64,000 nucleotides of DNA from Norana najaformis (taxonomy: Eukaryota > Annelida > Clitellata > Crassiclitellata > Hormogastridae): NCBI GenBank assembly GCA_964023275.1, contig OZ029925.1, positions 12,201,684-12,265,683 of the forward strand. The letters run 5' to 3'. A program made the position numbers and the translations under genes. Below the pieces are notes generated by a model, which saw only the letters and a list, made by a program, of their open reading frames with translations, was not told where the DNA came from and searched no databases. Shown one piece after another: positions 9,701-19,812 of this stretch; within the stretch, counting starts at the first letter, position 1; each line of letters starts with the position of its first letter.

Positions 9701-11520
9701 CCTCTCAATTCAACTACTAGTTTTCAAACTTTTCTGTCATTTTTATCAGCAAAAATGCATTTGCATTACATATGTCAAAGTTTATGACCACTTCAGTTCA
9801 AGTGGAGTTGGACGGAGCTTGATGTGACTTTCCAGCTCACGGTGTTTCGAACCTCGGATGTACTGAACTGTTGACGATGGTCTACAGAACTTCAATATAA
9901 CAAAGTTTTGCTATATATACATATATTCAACTGACCTAACTTTACATGGCCTTGCAGGAAGTTACCTTAATTTACCTTGCTTTTCCTCACCTGACTGGAT
10001 CTTCACTTGGCATTTCTGGAAACTACGTTACATTTTACCTTTACCTGTGTGGTTTTTCCAGAGAAGGAGAGGTACTTTGCTGGTTTCCAGGGAAGCAACG
10101 AACTCGACATTAAAATCCGTAATGAGAAACGTGAACAAAAATCACTGACTGGAACGCCACCAGTGCCAGCAGATGGCACACTTCAGCGGTCCATGCGAAA
10201 CACCAACCAGGAGAGTTTCACAATCGAACGAACAGAAAATAGTGTCACTAGGTCAGAGTTATTTATTATTACATGTATTTCTCTATTTATTGTTTATTTT
10301 AATTTAGGTAAAAATATATGCAATCATTTATCATCTGTATCATTGTATGTATGTGTCTGTTGAGCTTTGCATACATACATGTACCCATGCATGTATGTAT
10401 TCGTATATGTATTTATATATGTATGTATATATATGTGTGTATGTACATATGTATGCATATACCTTAACGTACCTGCATATGTACTTATATACTTAGGTAT
10501 ATAAGGAAGGTATGTTAAGGTGCATCATATGTATGTATCAAGATGCTTGAATATAGTGCCTCTCAAAAGTGCTGCTTACATTACTTTACATTACCTTTCT
10601 TTAGTTTACCTAATCTATGCATTACCTTACCTTAAGATAGCACTCTGATATATTTCAGAAGTGTAGCTCCCGTGGCTGATGATGAAACAAGAACAACAAC
10701 GCTCCATAAGGCAGATCCCGATGGATCAATTAGACTGACGACAAAGGATCAGATCGGATCGTTCTCCAGCAGCAGTTTGTTTGCTGTTTCTGGCATTCCG
10801 GCGAGACCTCCAACCACCCAACCCCTATCGACCGACCTCAGCGCTTTGCCGCTCACCCGAATCTTGCCTGTCTCCGAACGTCGGTCGCCCCTAGCGGCCC
10901 CAAGATGGCCAGACGTTTCGATAGCATCGTACCCCGAATGCATTACGAGTTCTTCGTCGTTCCCCATTTCAAGCGAGACAACTCCCTCAACCGCACCTGC
11001 TTTGTTACTTCAGCGCACACCAGTCATAGTCACCCAACCCATTCGAGGCTTGACCCCAACTGCCGTCAGAACCTTCGGTGACGTGACAAGTCTTTCGAGA
11101 AGGAGTGTCGAACGGACAACAATGACGCCAGAGGGCAGTACTGTGGGTGTCGCGTCCCCACTGGAATTAGACCGAGTCCTTGCAGAGAACCAGTGGCGCC
11201 GGTCAGTCAGTCCTGGACCAGACATCTTCCACATCCGGGATATGAGGACGGAAGAGAATGCACGTCGGTCGGGAAGCCCCAGTCCTGACCTCCTGCAATC
11301 TCCCCGGTCGTGGCGGGGCGAATCGGTTCCCAGCGGACCACTGTTACAGCACCACCACCAGCGGAACCCAGTCCGGTTCCAGACAGCAACGCAGCATTCG
11401 ACGCTGACCCTTGGGTCAGAGGGAGGAATTGGTAGGAGGATTGACTTTCGGGTTGTGAATCCGACGAAGGTTTTGCCGATTGACGTTGCTTCAATGACAA
11501 TGAGAGACTCGCCGAAGTAA
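1001..11520 (+). CDS. CTTNBP2-like protein (cortactin-binding protein 2 homologue), 3' part of gene
   Basis: Seventeen exons join in frame to about 1,070 residues plus a TAA stop. Exons: 1001-1216, 1822-1921, 2424-2574, 2968-3162, 3594-3711, 4194-4514, 4998-5093, 5454-5533, 6087-6173, 6481-6580, 7126-7284, 7714-7786, 8114-8273, 8475-8611, 8960-9129, 10062-10251, 10659-11520. Every junction has AG/GT and phases agree throughout. Domain order is ankyrin repeats, ubiquitin-like region, P-loop NTPase, helical lid, disordered tail, the C-terminal layout of CTTNBP2 and, from the ubiquitin-like part on, of neuron navigators. Shared signatures with vertebrate CTTNBP2 include an IPxxxxQNYLRL block just before EQY, a VIAPxxxEA block, and a GCPL block. 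In vertebrates CTTNBP2 binds cortactin and STRIPAK components and acts at the actin cytoskeleton of dendritic spines; a similar scaffold role here is inference. The N-terminal coiled coil and start codon lie outside the window. NAV is excluded by the ankyrin repeats. Confidence 0.9.
1452..1565 (+). repeat. Dispersed repeat copy next to an AAT microsatellite
   Basis: The segment around CCAGATGAGACATAGCTG and TTCCAGATGTCATTGAC also occurs, diverged, at 27,085-27,190 and 41,660-41,770. All three copies sit beside AAT/ATT trinucleotide runs (here 1,380-1,452). The family is unknown to me; a short non-autonomous element with an AAT-type tail is the simplest reading. Confidence 0.55.
2643..2870. 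repeat. GA-rich purine tract in intron 3
   Basis: About 230 bp of the plus strand is over 80% purine, built from irregular GGGTAGAG, GGAGAGA and GGGGAGG units. It ends just before the pyrimidine-rich acceptor of the exon at 2968. The 119-codon minus-strand ORF across it is a composition artefact. Confidence 0.7.
3716..4060. repeat. Degenerate TAATC/TCTGATC repeats in intron 5
   Basis: Irregular tandem copies of TAATC and TCTGATC fill about 3,716-3,905, followed by a TTTTA/ATT tract (3,920-3,985). A second patch of the same repeat occupies 5,545-5,695 and a third 54,505-54,560. No gene is seen here beyond the flanking exons. Confidence 0.6.
4194..5093 (+). CDS. CTTNBP2-like: ubiquitin-like region, exons 6-7
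   Basis: Exons 4194-4514 and 4998-5093 encode about 140 residues linking the ankyrin block to the NTPase. Position and a few anchors (a core with TWIELEEKLGCVFLNH, then SLSSVKYYTIGRYHW, then SIRLFG leading to the next exon) correspond to the ubiquitin-like domain of the NAV/CTTNBP2 family, which precedes the P-loop domain. Similarity to vertebrate CTTNBP2 is weaker here than in the flanking exons, so the assignment depends mainly on domain order. Both exons end one base into a codon, with canonical gtgag donors at 4515 and 5094. Confidence 0.75.
5454..6173 (+). CDS. CTTNBP2-like: P-loop exons 8-9 with intact Walker A
   Basis: Exon 5454-5533 encodes LDDGCQESLSYEMLIPVS and VLQNYLRL, the conserved block preceding the NTPase. 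Exon 6087-6173 encodes EQYRSVVFYGPKGTGKT followed by FLVRKLAKCIQ. GPKGTGKT fits the Walker A consensus GxxGxGK[ST] exactly, with Lys and Thr placed to bind nucleotide phosphate and Mg2+. The intron between them (5534-6086) carries a SINE-like element. This is the most diagnostic part of the gene. Confidence 0.92.
5755..5925 (-). repeat. SINE-like element, copy 1 (intron 8)
   Basis: The segment CTTGTCCAGGGTTGG ... CACTCGTCAGACTAGAACC ... CAGTCGTTGGATTCAGAC aligns by eye with 18,090-18,170 and 22,360-22,440, sharing CTTGTCCAG, a C/GCTC box and GTTGGAT with similar spacing. The 18-kb copy carries tRNA-like A and B boxes on the minus strand, so this copy is read as a minus-strand tRNA-derived SINE. 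Its own B box is degraded. Confidence 0.5.
6481..7284 (+). CDS. CTTNBP2-like: Walker B exons 10-11
   Basis: Exon 6481-6580 encodes a helix ending DLLKLLLDKG. Exon 7126-7284 encodes CLINSSSSLPPSSATPILILDDL and onward to DILPAMETRG. ILILDDL is a proper Walker B (four hydrophobics then Asp-Asp), the pair expected to coordinate Mg2+ and polarise water in an ATPase. The intron between (6581-7125) holds a remnant of a non-LTR retrotransposon. The donor at 7285 reads gttcga, weaker than its neighbours, but is required for frame and is supported by the next exon joining as HDGSQE. Confidence 0.85.
6690..7060 (+). pseudogene. 3' end of a CR1/L2-type non-LTR retrotransposon
   Basis: Positions 6831-6884 encode SFRFKLKTHLFQLAYPP followed by a stop. 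SFKxxLKTHLFxxAY is the characteristic C-terminus of the reverse-transcriptase ORF in L2/CR1-group LINEs. Upstream bases (about 6,760-6,830) still resemble the preceding conserved stretch but are frame-broken. About 130 bp of 3' UTR follows, ending near GGCATTATAGAAGTCATC. The copy is 5'-truncated, lies in intron 10 and cannot encode an active enzyme. Confidence 0.65.
7310..7700. repeat. Degenerate CTTACC pentamer array in intron 11
   Basis: Nearly the whole interval consists of drifting CTTACC, TTACC and CCTGCC units, the densest of several such patches in this gene. It lies directly upstream of the pyrimidine-rich acceptor of the exon at 7714, so the repeats may merely extend the polypyrimidine tract. 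Confidence 0.7.
7714..9129 (+). CDS. CTTNBP2-like: sensor and lid exons 12-15
   Basis: Exons 7714-7786, 8114-8273, 8475-8611 and 8960-9129. The first encodes NPNCYIIATMDRA, a strand in the position of an AAA sensor 1. The next gives LELSIQQRFKWVHLRCDQEP, matching the QQxFRWVxLRWDxEP type of block in vertebrate CTTNBP2, then arginine-rich helices. Exon 14 reads AVEWVICVWQRLNEGLAKLG followed by FGPCYFLVCPI. Exon 15 gives WNQVIAPTITEAVIRGSGSD, then a helix ending AVVSGCPLSGL. Together this is the helical lid of the NAV/CTTNBP2 NTPase module. The acceptor before 8475 has a poor pyrimidine tract. Confidence 0.88.
9130..10061. other. Intron 15 of the CTTNBP2-like gene
   Basis: No exon is visible. 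A short GGGTTAGGGTTACCCC (about 9,401-9,416) contains two telomere-like units but is too short to be an interstitial telomere array. A box-B-like TTTCGAACCT occurs near 9,845 without a partner A box. Confidence 0.6.
10062..11520 (+). CDS. CTTNBP2-like: Ser/Pro-rich C-terminal tail, exons 16-17
   Basis: Exon 10062-10251 encodes a basic, polar stretch starting EKERYFAGFQGSNELDIKIR. The last exon, 10659-11520, encodes 287 residues rich in Ser, Pro, Thr and Arg with no predicted fold, ending MTMRDSPK and TAA. It contains a near-repeat, RRSVSPGPDIF and RRSGSPSPDLL, about 30 residues apart, of the kind often phosphorylated by proline-directed or basophilic kinases (inference). Tails of this family are poorly conserved, so the exon is accepted for its long open frame, matching phase and good acceptor. 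Confidence 0.85.
10370..10520. repeat. ATGT/ATAT microsatellite in intron 16
   Basis: Imperfect ATGTATGT and TATATATG units run through most of this interval, between the exon ending at 10251 and the terminal exon at 10659. No coding signal is seen. Confidence 0.7.
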
Positions 11521-14475
11521 ACACCATCACTTTCTAGCCACAGTGGCGTCTGTTATCCACAGCGGTATCTAGTTGAGATGTAAACGACATCTATTGGCAA
11601 CAGGTGTGTCGCCATTCCACCGAGTGGTCCAGTTAAACAGACCTCCAGTGTACGACATCTAGTGGCGGAAACGGTCACTTCGTTAGAAAGAAACAGTGAG
11701 TCTTAGTTGCGCATTCACAGATGGTGCTTTGAGTTGTGGAAGTTGGAGACGGGTGCTGATAGATATTTCCTGTCTGTTCTTTCTAATTTCTTCCAGTTTT
11801 GTCATCGTTCTTGATTGCCAAGGATTTTCGAGGCAGTTATCCTGAAGCAGATGCACAGACTTTATTAGTAATTGCTAGAAAGTTAATTGGCAATTGCTAA
11901 AATGTGGTAGGTAATTTTCTGCACCGAATATTTCTTACAGTGGCAATTTAGTGTCGCTGTTGTTGTGCTGCTGTATGAGAGCAACCTGGCAACAAGACAA
12001 GTGTTGTTTGTATGTCGTTTGGGTAAGGGTTGTGCCTCTTAAACTCATATCTGGGTTCAAATCTTAACATTTTCTAGCCAAGCTGTTGTTGTATATGACA
12101 ACATTGTCCAGTTGTTGGATTGCTTCTTAACATTGTCCCTATATTATGTTATGTTGCAATCTAGGACATCAAATTATATAAACCGTTGTAACGGTAATGA
12201 ATGTTAATCTTTTGTTGTCTGACAGGTTGTATTATGTTACATTTCAAGAGTAGGTAATTTTGGTCACATTTTGTGAGCATAGTGACTTTTAAGTAGAGTA
12301 CCTTCTTATAAATTTCACATTACATTACGATGTGACAGTACCTTACACAACCTTGAGTGCTGTTTGGGTTTATAGGTTGTGTTATGCAGTGGTCTAGCGG
12401 TTTTGGGAGTTGAATCGTATAGTTTTGGGTCAGTTTTGTGGTAATGGCAATGTTTATGCATATGTAACTCACTTCGGCAAGCTCTTAATCACGATGTTGT
12501 TGCCAGCTCTGTAACATTGATTGTGTGAGTTTGAATCTATCCTAAGATAATTTGCTGTGTAGCAAGTCTTTAACGCACAATGCGCTGTACCGTTGGCTGA
12601 TATTTCTAGTGTATCTGATTGAGGCATTAAATGACTTGATGAAGCTCAGTAAGTCACAGTCGTAGTTTGGTTGTAGTGTGGGGCTAAATGGTGAAGGTTG
12701 CAGCCCTCTCCCTCTGTGCTCAGTATTTGATTCCTTGTGCCAAATGAGCAGTTCATTTTCAAGCCCTGCAACCTTTAAATGAAGGGCATATTGAGGGGGC
12801 TAATCTGGCCATGCCACCCACTCCCATTTGATTTTGGGGACATGCAATTGAATTGGTCCAGTGATTAGAGCAAAGTGTCTACTAATCTTGCAAAGTTAAA
12901 CGAGCCATAAAATATCCTGGGAAAGAAAAAATGTGAGGAAATATCCTGGGAAAACTAAGTCAAAACTTCCTGATGCATAAAAGAATCATTATAGCGCTAC
13001 CTTGTATTTGATGTTGAGATCACGGGTAGTGTTTTAAGAAGATTCTAGCGTAGGTTGTGTTTTTACAATTACCTTTCCTTACCATGTCGTGAAAACAGGT
13101 TAAATTGCAGATTTTTGCATAGAGACTAACTGTATTGTTTAGTATGTTTTGAGAATATTCGTACATTGAGAAATTGAATTTCGATTGTGCCTTCTTGGTG
13201 AGCTCGTGTTTACAAAGAGTGACTGCTATAATCTGTTTGGAACAGACTTCTCTGGCTTGTTAGGTTGTTGATTTTACTCTGCATTTTGTAGACTTAGCTG
13301 TTGTATTCGGTTTGACTGCTTAAGTAAGCGGGTTTTGAAAGTGACATCTTGTCAACAAGCCATGTAACACATAAGCGAAGGTTTTTCGGTTGTTGGACAA
13401 CTGTTGTCGTGTTTGTACTGCAGCCCATAGATCTTTCAACTCCTGGACCATGCCTCTAAGGACTCATGTTGGCAGAGGCATGTAATAAATGATTGATTAC
13501 CTTACCTTACAGACAGGTTTAACTATAGTTGAACTGGTTCTTGTTGCTAAGCGGAGTCTGTCAAAGTTCAAAATAATCTTTTCGAGAAATTATCCAGAGC
13601 TAGTGAATTTTCAATGAACAAGTTGGACTAATTTATCAAAACCATAACCTGAAATCCAGCAGATTGAGAAAACCAGAAGACAGGCTACGGTGATAGAAAT
13701 GAGTCTTAAGATTTGACTTGAATGACACTTAAGTACCTTCAGAATGCACAGAACTGGGCAGTTAATTCCAGAGTTTCAAAACTGCCGCAGAGCACATCCA
13801 GCGCTGTCCTGTTTCGAGGCAGAACAACAAGCAAAGTATTTGTGCAGCCAGTCACTGCAATGTAGCCGACTTAATGTGATGCAATGGACACAGACATTTA
13901 TATGGTGCCAAATAACGGGAAATCCTCATCGCCACTCAAGACAGTTCAGTCGATTGAGTGATTGAGCTGTGAACTGATGTGTTCAATTTGGAAGTTTTTG
14001 TGGGGAGTTTTGTTGCCGTTAATATTTTTACCATACTACATATTTTGTAAATACTTTGGGAGCACAATTATAATTGATATTTATGTAAGATTACGCTGTA
14101 AATAGAAGTGTAACGTTTACACTTTACTAAGTGCCTTTGTTGGCCGTTGCACGTGCTGTGTCGTTGTCCGTGCCTTCAGTCATGTTGCACCGTTTGTTGT
14201 GCCGTGTTGTCTGTGATTCAGAGATTCTGAGTGTGATGGGAGTTGCTATTGTATTGGAGGAGGATTATGGCTGAAGATGAGGATGACTGATGGTGATGTG
14301 GGTGTTACAGATGACAATGAAGTGATGTTGATGATGAAATGACCATTCGTTTCAAGTGAACTTGTGAGCAAGCGGGTTAATGTGTAAAAGCTAGCAAGCG
14401 ATGATGATAGCAATGTGATGATGATGAAGAAAAAGATGATTATGTTGGGAAATAAAGTGCTGGCTTTGTACTTGA
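11521..14475 (+). other. Probable 3' UTR of the CTTNBP2-like gene
   Basis: After the TAA at 11518-11520 the sequence is unique and moderately AT-rich, contains almost no simple repeats and has no ORF with protein character. That contrasts with the introns and suggests transcribed UTR. The first reasonable poly(A) signal is AATAAA at 14451-14456, followed by a GT-rich stretch. Later AATAAA motifs (near 14,660, 15,402 and 15,605) could extend it. Vertebrate CTTNBP2 also has a long 3' UTR; the end here is inference. Confidence 0.45.
14451..14456 (+). terminator. Candidate poly(A) signal, CTTNBP2-like gene
   Basis: Canonical AATAAA within GGGAAATAAAGTGCTGG, with a GT-rich element (TTTGTACTTGAG, then GGTCAACTTTGTTT) 15-45 bases downstream. 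It is the first good candidate after the stop codon; RNA 3' ends would settle it. Confidence 0.4.
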
Positions 14476-16945
14476 GTATTCTGGTCAACTTTGTTTAATG
14501 ACACGTGTTTAATTACAAAGAGCTATTTGCAATCTCACCTGTGTCATCATATACTTGTGTAATCAAATCTGACATACCTGTGTTGTAACACCTGTGTAAT
14601 CGCACCTGTTCATGAGACACCTGGAGTAAATGTAAGATCGCCAATTGAGCAAGTTAGTTAATAAATAAATAAATGAGAACTGAATTTAATCTTTATTTGT
14701 TGAAATTGCTGACGAGTTTGAGTTTTGTTTGCTTGTTGTTTTGTCTACAGATGTCGCCTGTAGTGTTTCGTTAAATATTAGATGCATTTTCTTCTGTCAT
14801 TTTTATTATATTATTAATTAATTTTTCATTTTAATTAATACAATTATTTTAAAAATTTGTATTGTTACCATTAGTTGTTGCTCTTGCAGTTATTTTATTA
14901 TTACTGTACTACATATTTTTAACATTAGTGTTATTTTGTTAGTAGTAATTGATATAATTAAATTTTATTGTTCATTATTAATAATAATATCACAGTTATT
15001 AATAATAACTATTATAATTTTTTCTATTAATATTCTTATTATTCTTCCTATTACTATTCTTATTATTATTATTACTATTATTATTAACTGCATGTGTTAG
15101 CTTTATGTATGCATTATGGTTTTCTATGTTTTAGAAGTGTTCTGTGTTTGCGTAGGGTGCAAATTTGAATGTCGGCTGATCGAAATCTTGTATAACGTTT
15201 TAGAATTGACACTTGTTTTACAGCTTATGTCGTCACTTTCTTTATTTTTTTCGTCTGCAGGATTTTTTAGTCTATTTAATTTTTGGCTGTTTGCTGAATT
15301 TCTTTGTCATTTGCAAAATATATTCATCTGTATGCCAAATTTGGTGACGGATCAGTTTGATTGTTGTCATATACACAAATCTGTAAACTTCTTGTAATTT
15401 CCAATAAACTTAATTTTCCGTACTCTGTAATTTTCAGTCAAGTAATTTGCCATACTCTGTATTCTTCTGGCAAACTGTGATTTCATCATCATTTGTGTGA
15501 GGTTTGCTGGGTTCCTGTAATTTCAGTGAACCATTTATGATAAATATTTTATCATTTTGTAAGTGATCCTGTTATTTTTTGTTATGGTGTGTATGTAATT
15601 TAGTGAATAAATTTCCCCAAAAAAATGTATAAACTAATTTCAGTTCACTATAATTTTCAGGAAAATTCTTTAGACAGTTAAACTTTTGTAAGTTGAAGTA
15701 ACCTGTAAATGTTTTTCTGTTAAATGTAACTGGTATTTTTAGTAAACCCTAATTATATGCAAACTAAATTTTAGTAAGCTTTCTTGTAATTTTCAGTAAA
15801 CTGCCTAGGAATTTTTCGGGTAAATTCTTCAAAATTTAACTAGGCTTTCCTGTAATTTGTAATAAATACGTAATCGTCAGTATACTGTAATTTTCGCTGA
15901 ATTGTACTTTCCAATACACTAATTTGCCTTGTGCATTTTAGTTTCTACTATAAACTGATTCTCATTCAACTATAATTGCAATAAACGTTAATGTTATTTC
16001 CTGTAAAATATAATGTAAGTTTGCTAAACTTTAATGTGATTTTCAGTATCTCTAACATAGTTTTTAGAAAGCGATTATGACAATTTTCACAGCATAGCAG
16101 CTGACAGCACTGAATTAGAATTGGGAGACTTAGAACTGGTAGCGCATAAGAAATTAAAGTATAAAGGAACAAATTAAATTCTTCTGCTTATGATGGCCCA
16201 TATAATATTAAACATCAGATTTATCAATATTAAGTGAATTTGATTTTGTACACTGAGTGAAATTGTATGCAACATTTTGATAACATAACAAATTTCTTGC
16301 AAATTCCTCCTTTATGCAAATTTGTTAAGATTTTATGCCAAGTTAGTCCGCGCATTGTCTGAAAAAATTGCCTCAGAAATTTGCCTTTTTTCCGCAACTT
16401 ACCAATCGGAACTCTTCGAATTTTGACAAATTCACAGATTTATGCAAAATATGGTAGTTTTGCTAACAAACGGGATGTTATGCAAATCTTATATGTGACA
16501 TTATAACCGATTAATTGAGCGCTCGCCTTGAATGCCCTAAGTTGTAACGAGAAGCAATGCGGTTTGCCGTTCTGGTACTTGGAGCAAGTCTTTACCGCAT
16601 GGGAAGAATGTTGCACTATTCGTGTAGCGCTGGAAAGTACAGTTATATACTTCGGGTAGTTTGTTTACCGGTGGCCACTAACACTTAACAATATTGCGTC
16701 ATTATTTGCATCTGAATCTATATCACTGTTTACTTGCCACAAAGTCCAGCTAGAATTTTCTCACTGCAAGCCACAGTGACTGATAACTTGGTGACTTTGT
16801 TTTTCTGTTAAAAAAGAACTTACGAAGAAGCTTTCCTGCATGTGTACCTTACGAAACACTCTGTAAGGCGTTAAATAAATGTGTGGTTACATTACGTGAT
16901 TTGTTTTACTACATTATTATTGTAATTCTTTTTATCTGTTTAATG
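14476..16945. other. AT-rich intergenic DNA with degenerate repeats
   Basis: No gene seen. Irregular ATT/TAA runs occupy 14,780-15,090. Between about 15,400 and 16,050 a degenerate unit recurs, built on TGTAATTTTCAGTAAAC with about 30-60 bp between copies (for example near 15,427, 15,648 and 15,790). It could be a decayed minisatellite or a chance product of composition. Confidence 0.5.
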
Positions 16946-17645
16946 TCATGTCATGTCACGCCATCGTCGCTCCGCGACGGTTGACTACATGTACGGACTA
17001 TCCTCTCCCAACGCCATCTGTCGCGCGTAGCGCTCACCATCGTGCCCGACAGGCCAGTCCATGCCATGACATTGTCAATCCGACTTATTCTTGGTCTTCC
17101 ACGTCTTCTATTTCACTCGACGAGACCCAACATAACGCCAGCTTCAATAGAGTCCTGAGGGTGTCTCATTACGTGACCGAAGTAACGCAGCTTGCGCGCT
17201 TTAATATGTCCCAACAGTTCGCTTTTTGTTCCAGCCAGTTGATAGACTCGTTCTGTGGTCAGCTTTTTTGTCCATGAAATCCGCAGCAACTTTCTAAGAC
17301 ATCCGTTCTCAAACGCCTGGATACGCTTCTCTTCTTCTTTCTTCATCGTCCATGCCTCGCATCCGTACGTTGCCACTGGCCACACCAATGTCTTCATCAA
17401 CCGCAGTTTGGTCCTGGTGCTAATTGACTTGTTCCTCCACATCTTTGTCAATTTGACCATGACTGCCATACCCATTGCTAGCCTCGGCTTCACCTCTCCT
17501 GTGCACTCCGCTTCCTTGTTCACTCTGCTCCCCAGGTACACAAAAGAGTCCACCTGCTCTAGCCTTCCACCAATCACGCTGATCTCAAGCACTTGGTCTA
17601 TGTTCGCCATTACTTTCGTCTTTTTCGCATTGATCAACATGTTAT
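16946..17645 (-). pseudogene. 5'-truncated non-LTR retrotransposon, reverse transcriptase C-terminus
   Basis: On the minus strand an open frame of 175 codons (17640 to 17113) begins at NAKKTKVM, then VDSFVYLGSRVNKE, a stretch with KLRLMKTLVWPVATYGCEAW, and KLRYFGHVMR. This is the classic end of a LINE reverse transcriptase: thumb YLGS, xxYGxExW, and GHxxR. Reading continues after one frameshift near 17,110 as RRGRPRISRIDNVMAW, then a WRWERIVR block and a stop at about 16,950, matching the usual GRPR-W(I/M)D-W ending. The 5' cut-off just beyond 17,645 and short GACAT tail are typical of target-primed insertion. The element is inactive: no endonuclease, no catalytic FADD part, one frameshift. 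Confidence 0.85.
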
Positions 17646-17994
17646 ATTCATTTGTTTAATAATAGCCTTAAACGCGAAGTCCGTTTTATATAATTGGAAA
17701 AGACGACTTAAAACCGGCGCCATATTTCGAATAATAGAACATATGAGGTTACAGTTAACTGGGAGCAAGAGGAAATTTTTCCCAGAAGGGACGTTTTTTG
17801 TCGGACTAGCGCGGCGCAGATGTTAATGGTTAATAATATGTATTGTCTATAATGCTGAACGCCAGACTTTGTCCGCCGACCCCGGGGAATCTGTGAGGAG
17901 ATGACTCGCTTTGAATCTGGGGCCTAGTTTATCAAAGACACCGGCGTCGCGTGCGATCTGCTACACGTAAAACCCAGAAATAAACAAGTTGTAT

Positions 17995-18190
17995 CTGGGT
18001 CCTGGAAGTGGATCAGTGCATCTTACCGTTTACTTTCCAGCTCACTCGATCTACACCTTGGTGAAAGGGAAAAGAATTGAAACAATTTGTCCAGAGTCGC
18101 TACACAGATTCCGCTCAAGAGGCTCGAACCCACAATGGTTGGATTTCAGACCAAGCGCGCTGCCGTATAGGCCACAGTGCCGCGCAACCC
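17995..18190 (-). repeat. tRNA-derived SINE, copy 2 (best preserved head)
   Basis: On the minus strand 18,185-18,105 reads as a tRNA-like head: an A-box-like TGGCCTATACGG, a TTGG/CCAA anticodon-type stem and a B box GGTTCGAGCC. The body extends left through CTACACAGATTCCGC, TTGTCCAGAG and CTGGAAGTGGATCAGTGCAT, which resembles CTGGACATGGAGCAGTGCAT in the copy at 22.2 kb. Clover-leaf pairing is imperfect, so this is not a working tRNA gene. Confidence 0.6.
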
Positions 18191-18484
18191 TTAAGAAAAG
18201 ACACTACGTACATTTATTGAATGAAGTAATTAACGGTAATTAACGGTAATTTTAGCCTGATGTAAACTCCGCATTTTTTCAGCGCTGAAGAAAGCTCACA
18301 AACTCATTCACAGGCGTTTAATCAAAAACAAATTCGGTGAGACAGGCAGGGTCAGGTTCGGTTTTTAGTCCCGATTCAAAGCTCAGGTGGGTACGGTAGG
18401 TAGGTAGACAGGTAATTTGTGTGTAGCGTTGCGCTTCCGGAATTGTACGTGTTTAGCAACGACTACATTCGAGGCATTGTCAGT

Positions 18485-18627
18485 GAATTCATCATTTATT
18501 CAGCCATTCATTCTTTCTTCCTTCCTTCCTTTCAGTCAGCCATTTATTCATTCTTGCAGTCAGTCAGTCAATCTGTCTATCTGTCCGTCCGTCTGCCTGC
18601 CTTCCTGCCGGTATGTATTGGTTCCAT

Positions 18628-18726
<99 letters not shown>

Positions 18727-18770
18727 GCACACTCGCCTGCCTACCTGCCTTCCTGCCAGTCTATCCATGA
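18485..18770. repeat. TGTC (CTGT) tetranucleotide microsatellite
   Basis: Irregular CAGT/CTTC units lead into a perfect CTGT run at about 18,630-18,727, some 24 copies. The translation VCLSVCLSV in all frames is a microsatellite artefact, not protein. Confidence 0.95.
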
Positions 18771-19500
18771 GCCCTGTCTCTTTGTTTCAAAGTCTAACAG
18801 CGATGAATTTTCAAGATTTGCGCACTTGAGCCCCCATATACGAGAGACGCTTGGGTGATCTGCACGTGACGGTTGGGGTGTCTTGGGGCATTTCTTGGAC
18901 TGTATTCAGGGGTCGCGAGGTTCAAAAGTTTTAGCACGTCGATGCGTGAAAGGGGGGGCGGTTAAAAGCCGATCACTGACCCGTTGATAAACTACACTAA
19001 TAATACAGCGGCCTATTACGTAAACTGAGATGTTCTAAATTAAGAAAACATATAAATATATTTATCATCTCATATATACGGGGTACTGTGTATGTATTTA
19101 AACTACACGACATCAATAGCGGCTCCTGGATTGCTTGAATGGGGAGGCAAGAGCACTTCCAGAGGGGCGCCACATTCTGACAGTCCACCAGGCATGGGTC
19201 TGGTCTGAGGGGCACCGACATTATAACCAAGTTTGTAATATATATATACATATATATGTATATATACACATATATATGTATATATATGTATAGGCGAGAG
19301 CGAGCGAGATACACGATGAAGAGTAAGACAGACGGGTAGATAGAGAGAGAAACTTTAAAAATGGAAGGCCAGGCAAGGTAAATTCAAATAAGGTACGTTA
19401 AAATAAGGTATTTTAAAATAAGTTAAGTTTTAAAATAAGGTGTGTCGTAATAAGGTAAGATAAGGCAGTTGGAACAAGGTGAGGTAATGTAAGACAACCG
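18771..19500. other. Intergenic DNA upstream of hemerythrin
   Basis: No gene seen. It holds an ATATATGT microsatellite (19,228-19,290), a GAGA patch (19,295-19,350) and an AAGGTAAG/AATAAGGTA degenerate array (19,370-19,490), which is the reverse complement of the CTTACC repeats found elsewhere. Confidence 0.6.
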
Positions 19501-19812
19501 CCGATTCACGACACGCAATCGCAGTTTATTACTGGTCTAAATTCGACTGGGCAACGGTTAACATCAACCAGACTGGCAGTGGAATCTTACGTCTGCCGAA
19601 TTTCAGTTGGCCTCAGCCTGGATTGGGTATATTCTACGGAATAAACCGGTTGGAACATGGTCCTGTGTATTTTGTAGTTGTTAGTTGAACCTAATCTCCT
19701 CTAAAAACGGTGTTGTTTGACATGGTTGTTTTTCCAGGGTTTGGATGCGCTCGTGTCTTCACTTTGGAATCTGGTTTGCACGTGCGCGTAGGGTGTAAGT
19801 CAGAGAGAGTTC

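Noticed and set aside
18485..18829. Cys/Leu/Ser-rich ORFs (VCLSVCLSV) resembling secreted peptides
   Set aside because: Pure CTGT microsatellite translation, open in all three frames. Same for 24.8-25.6, 28.2 and 58.9 kb.
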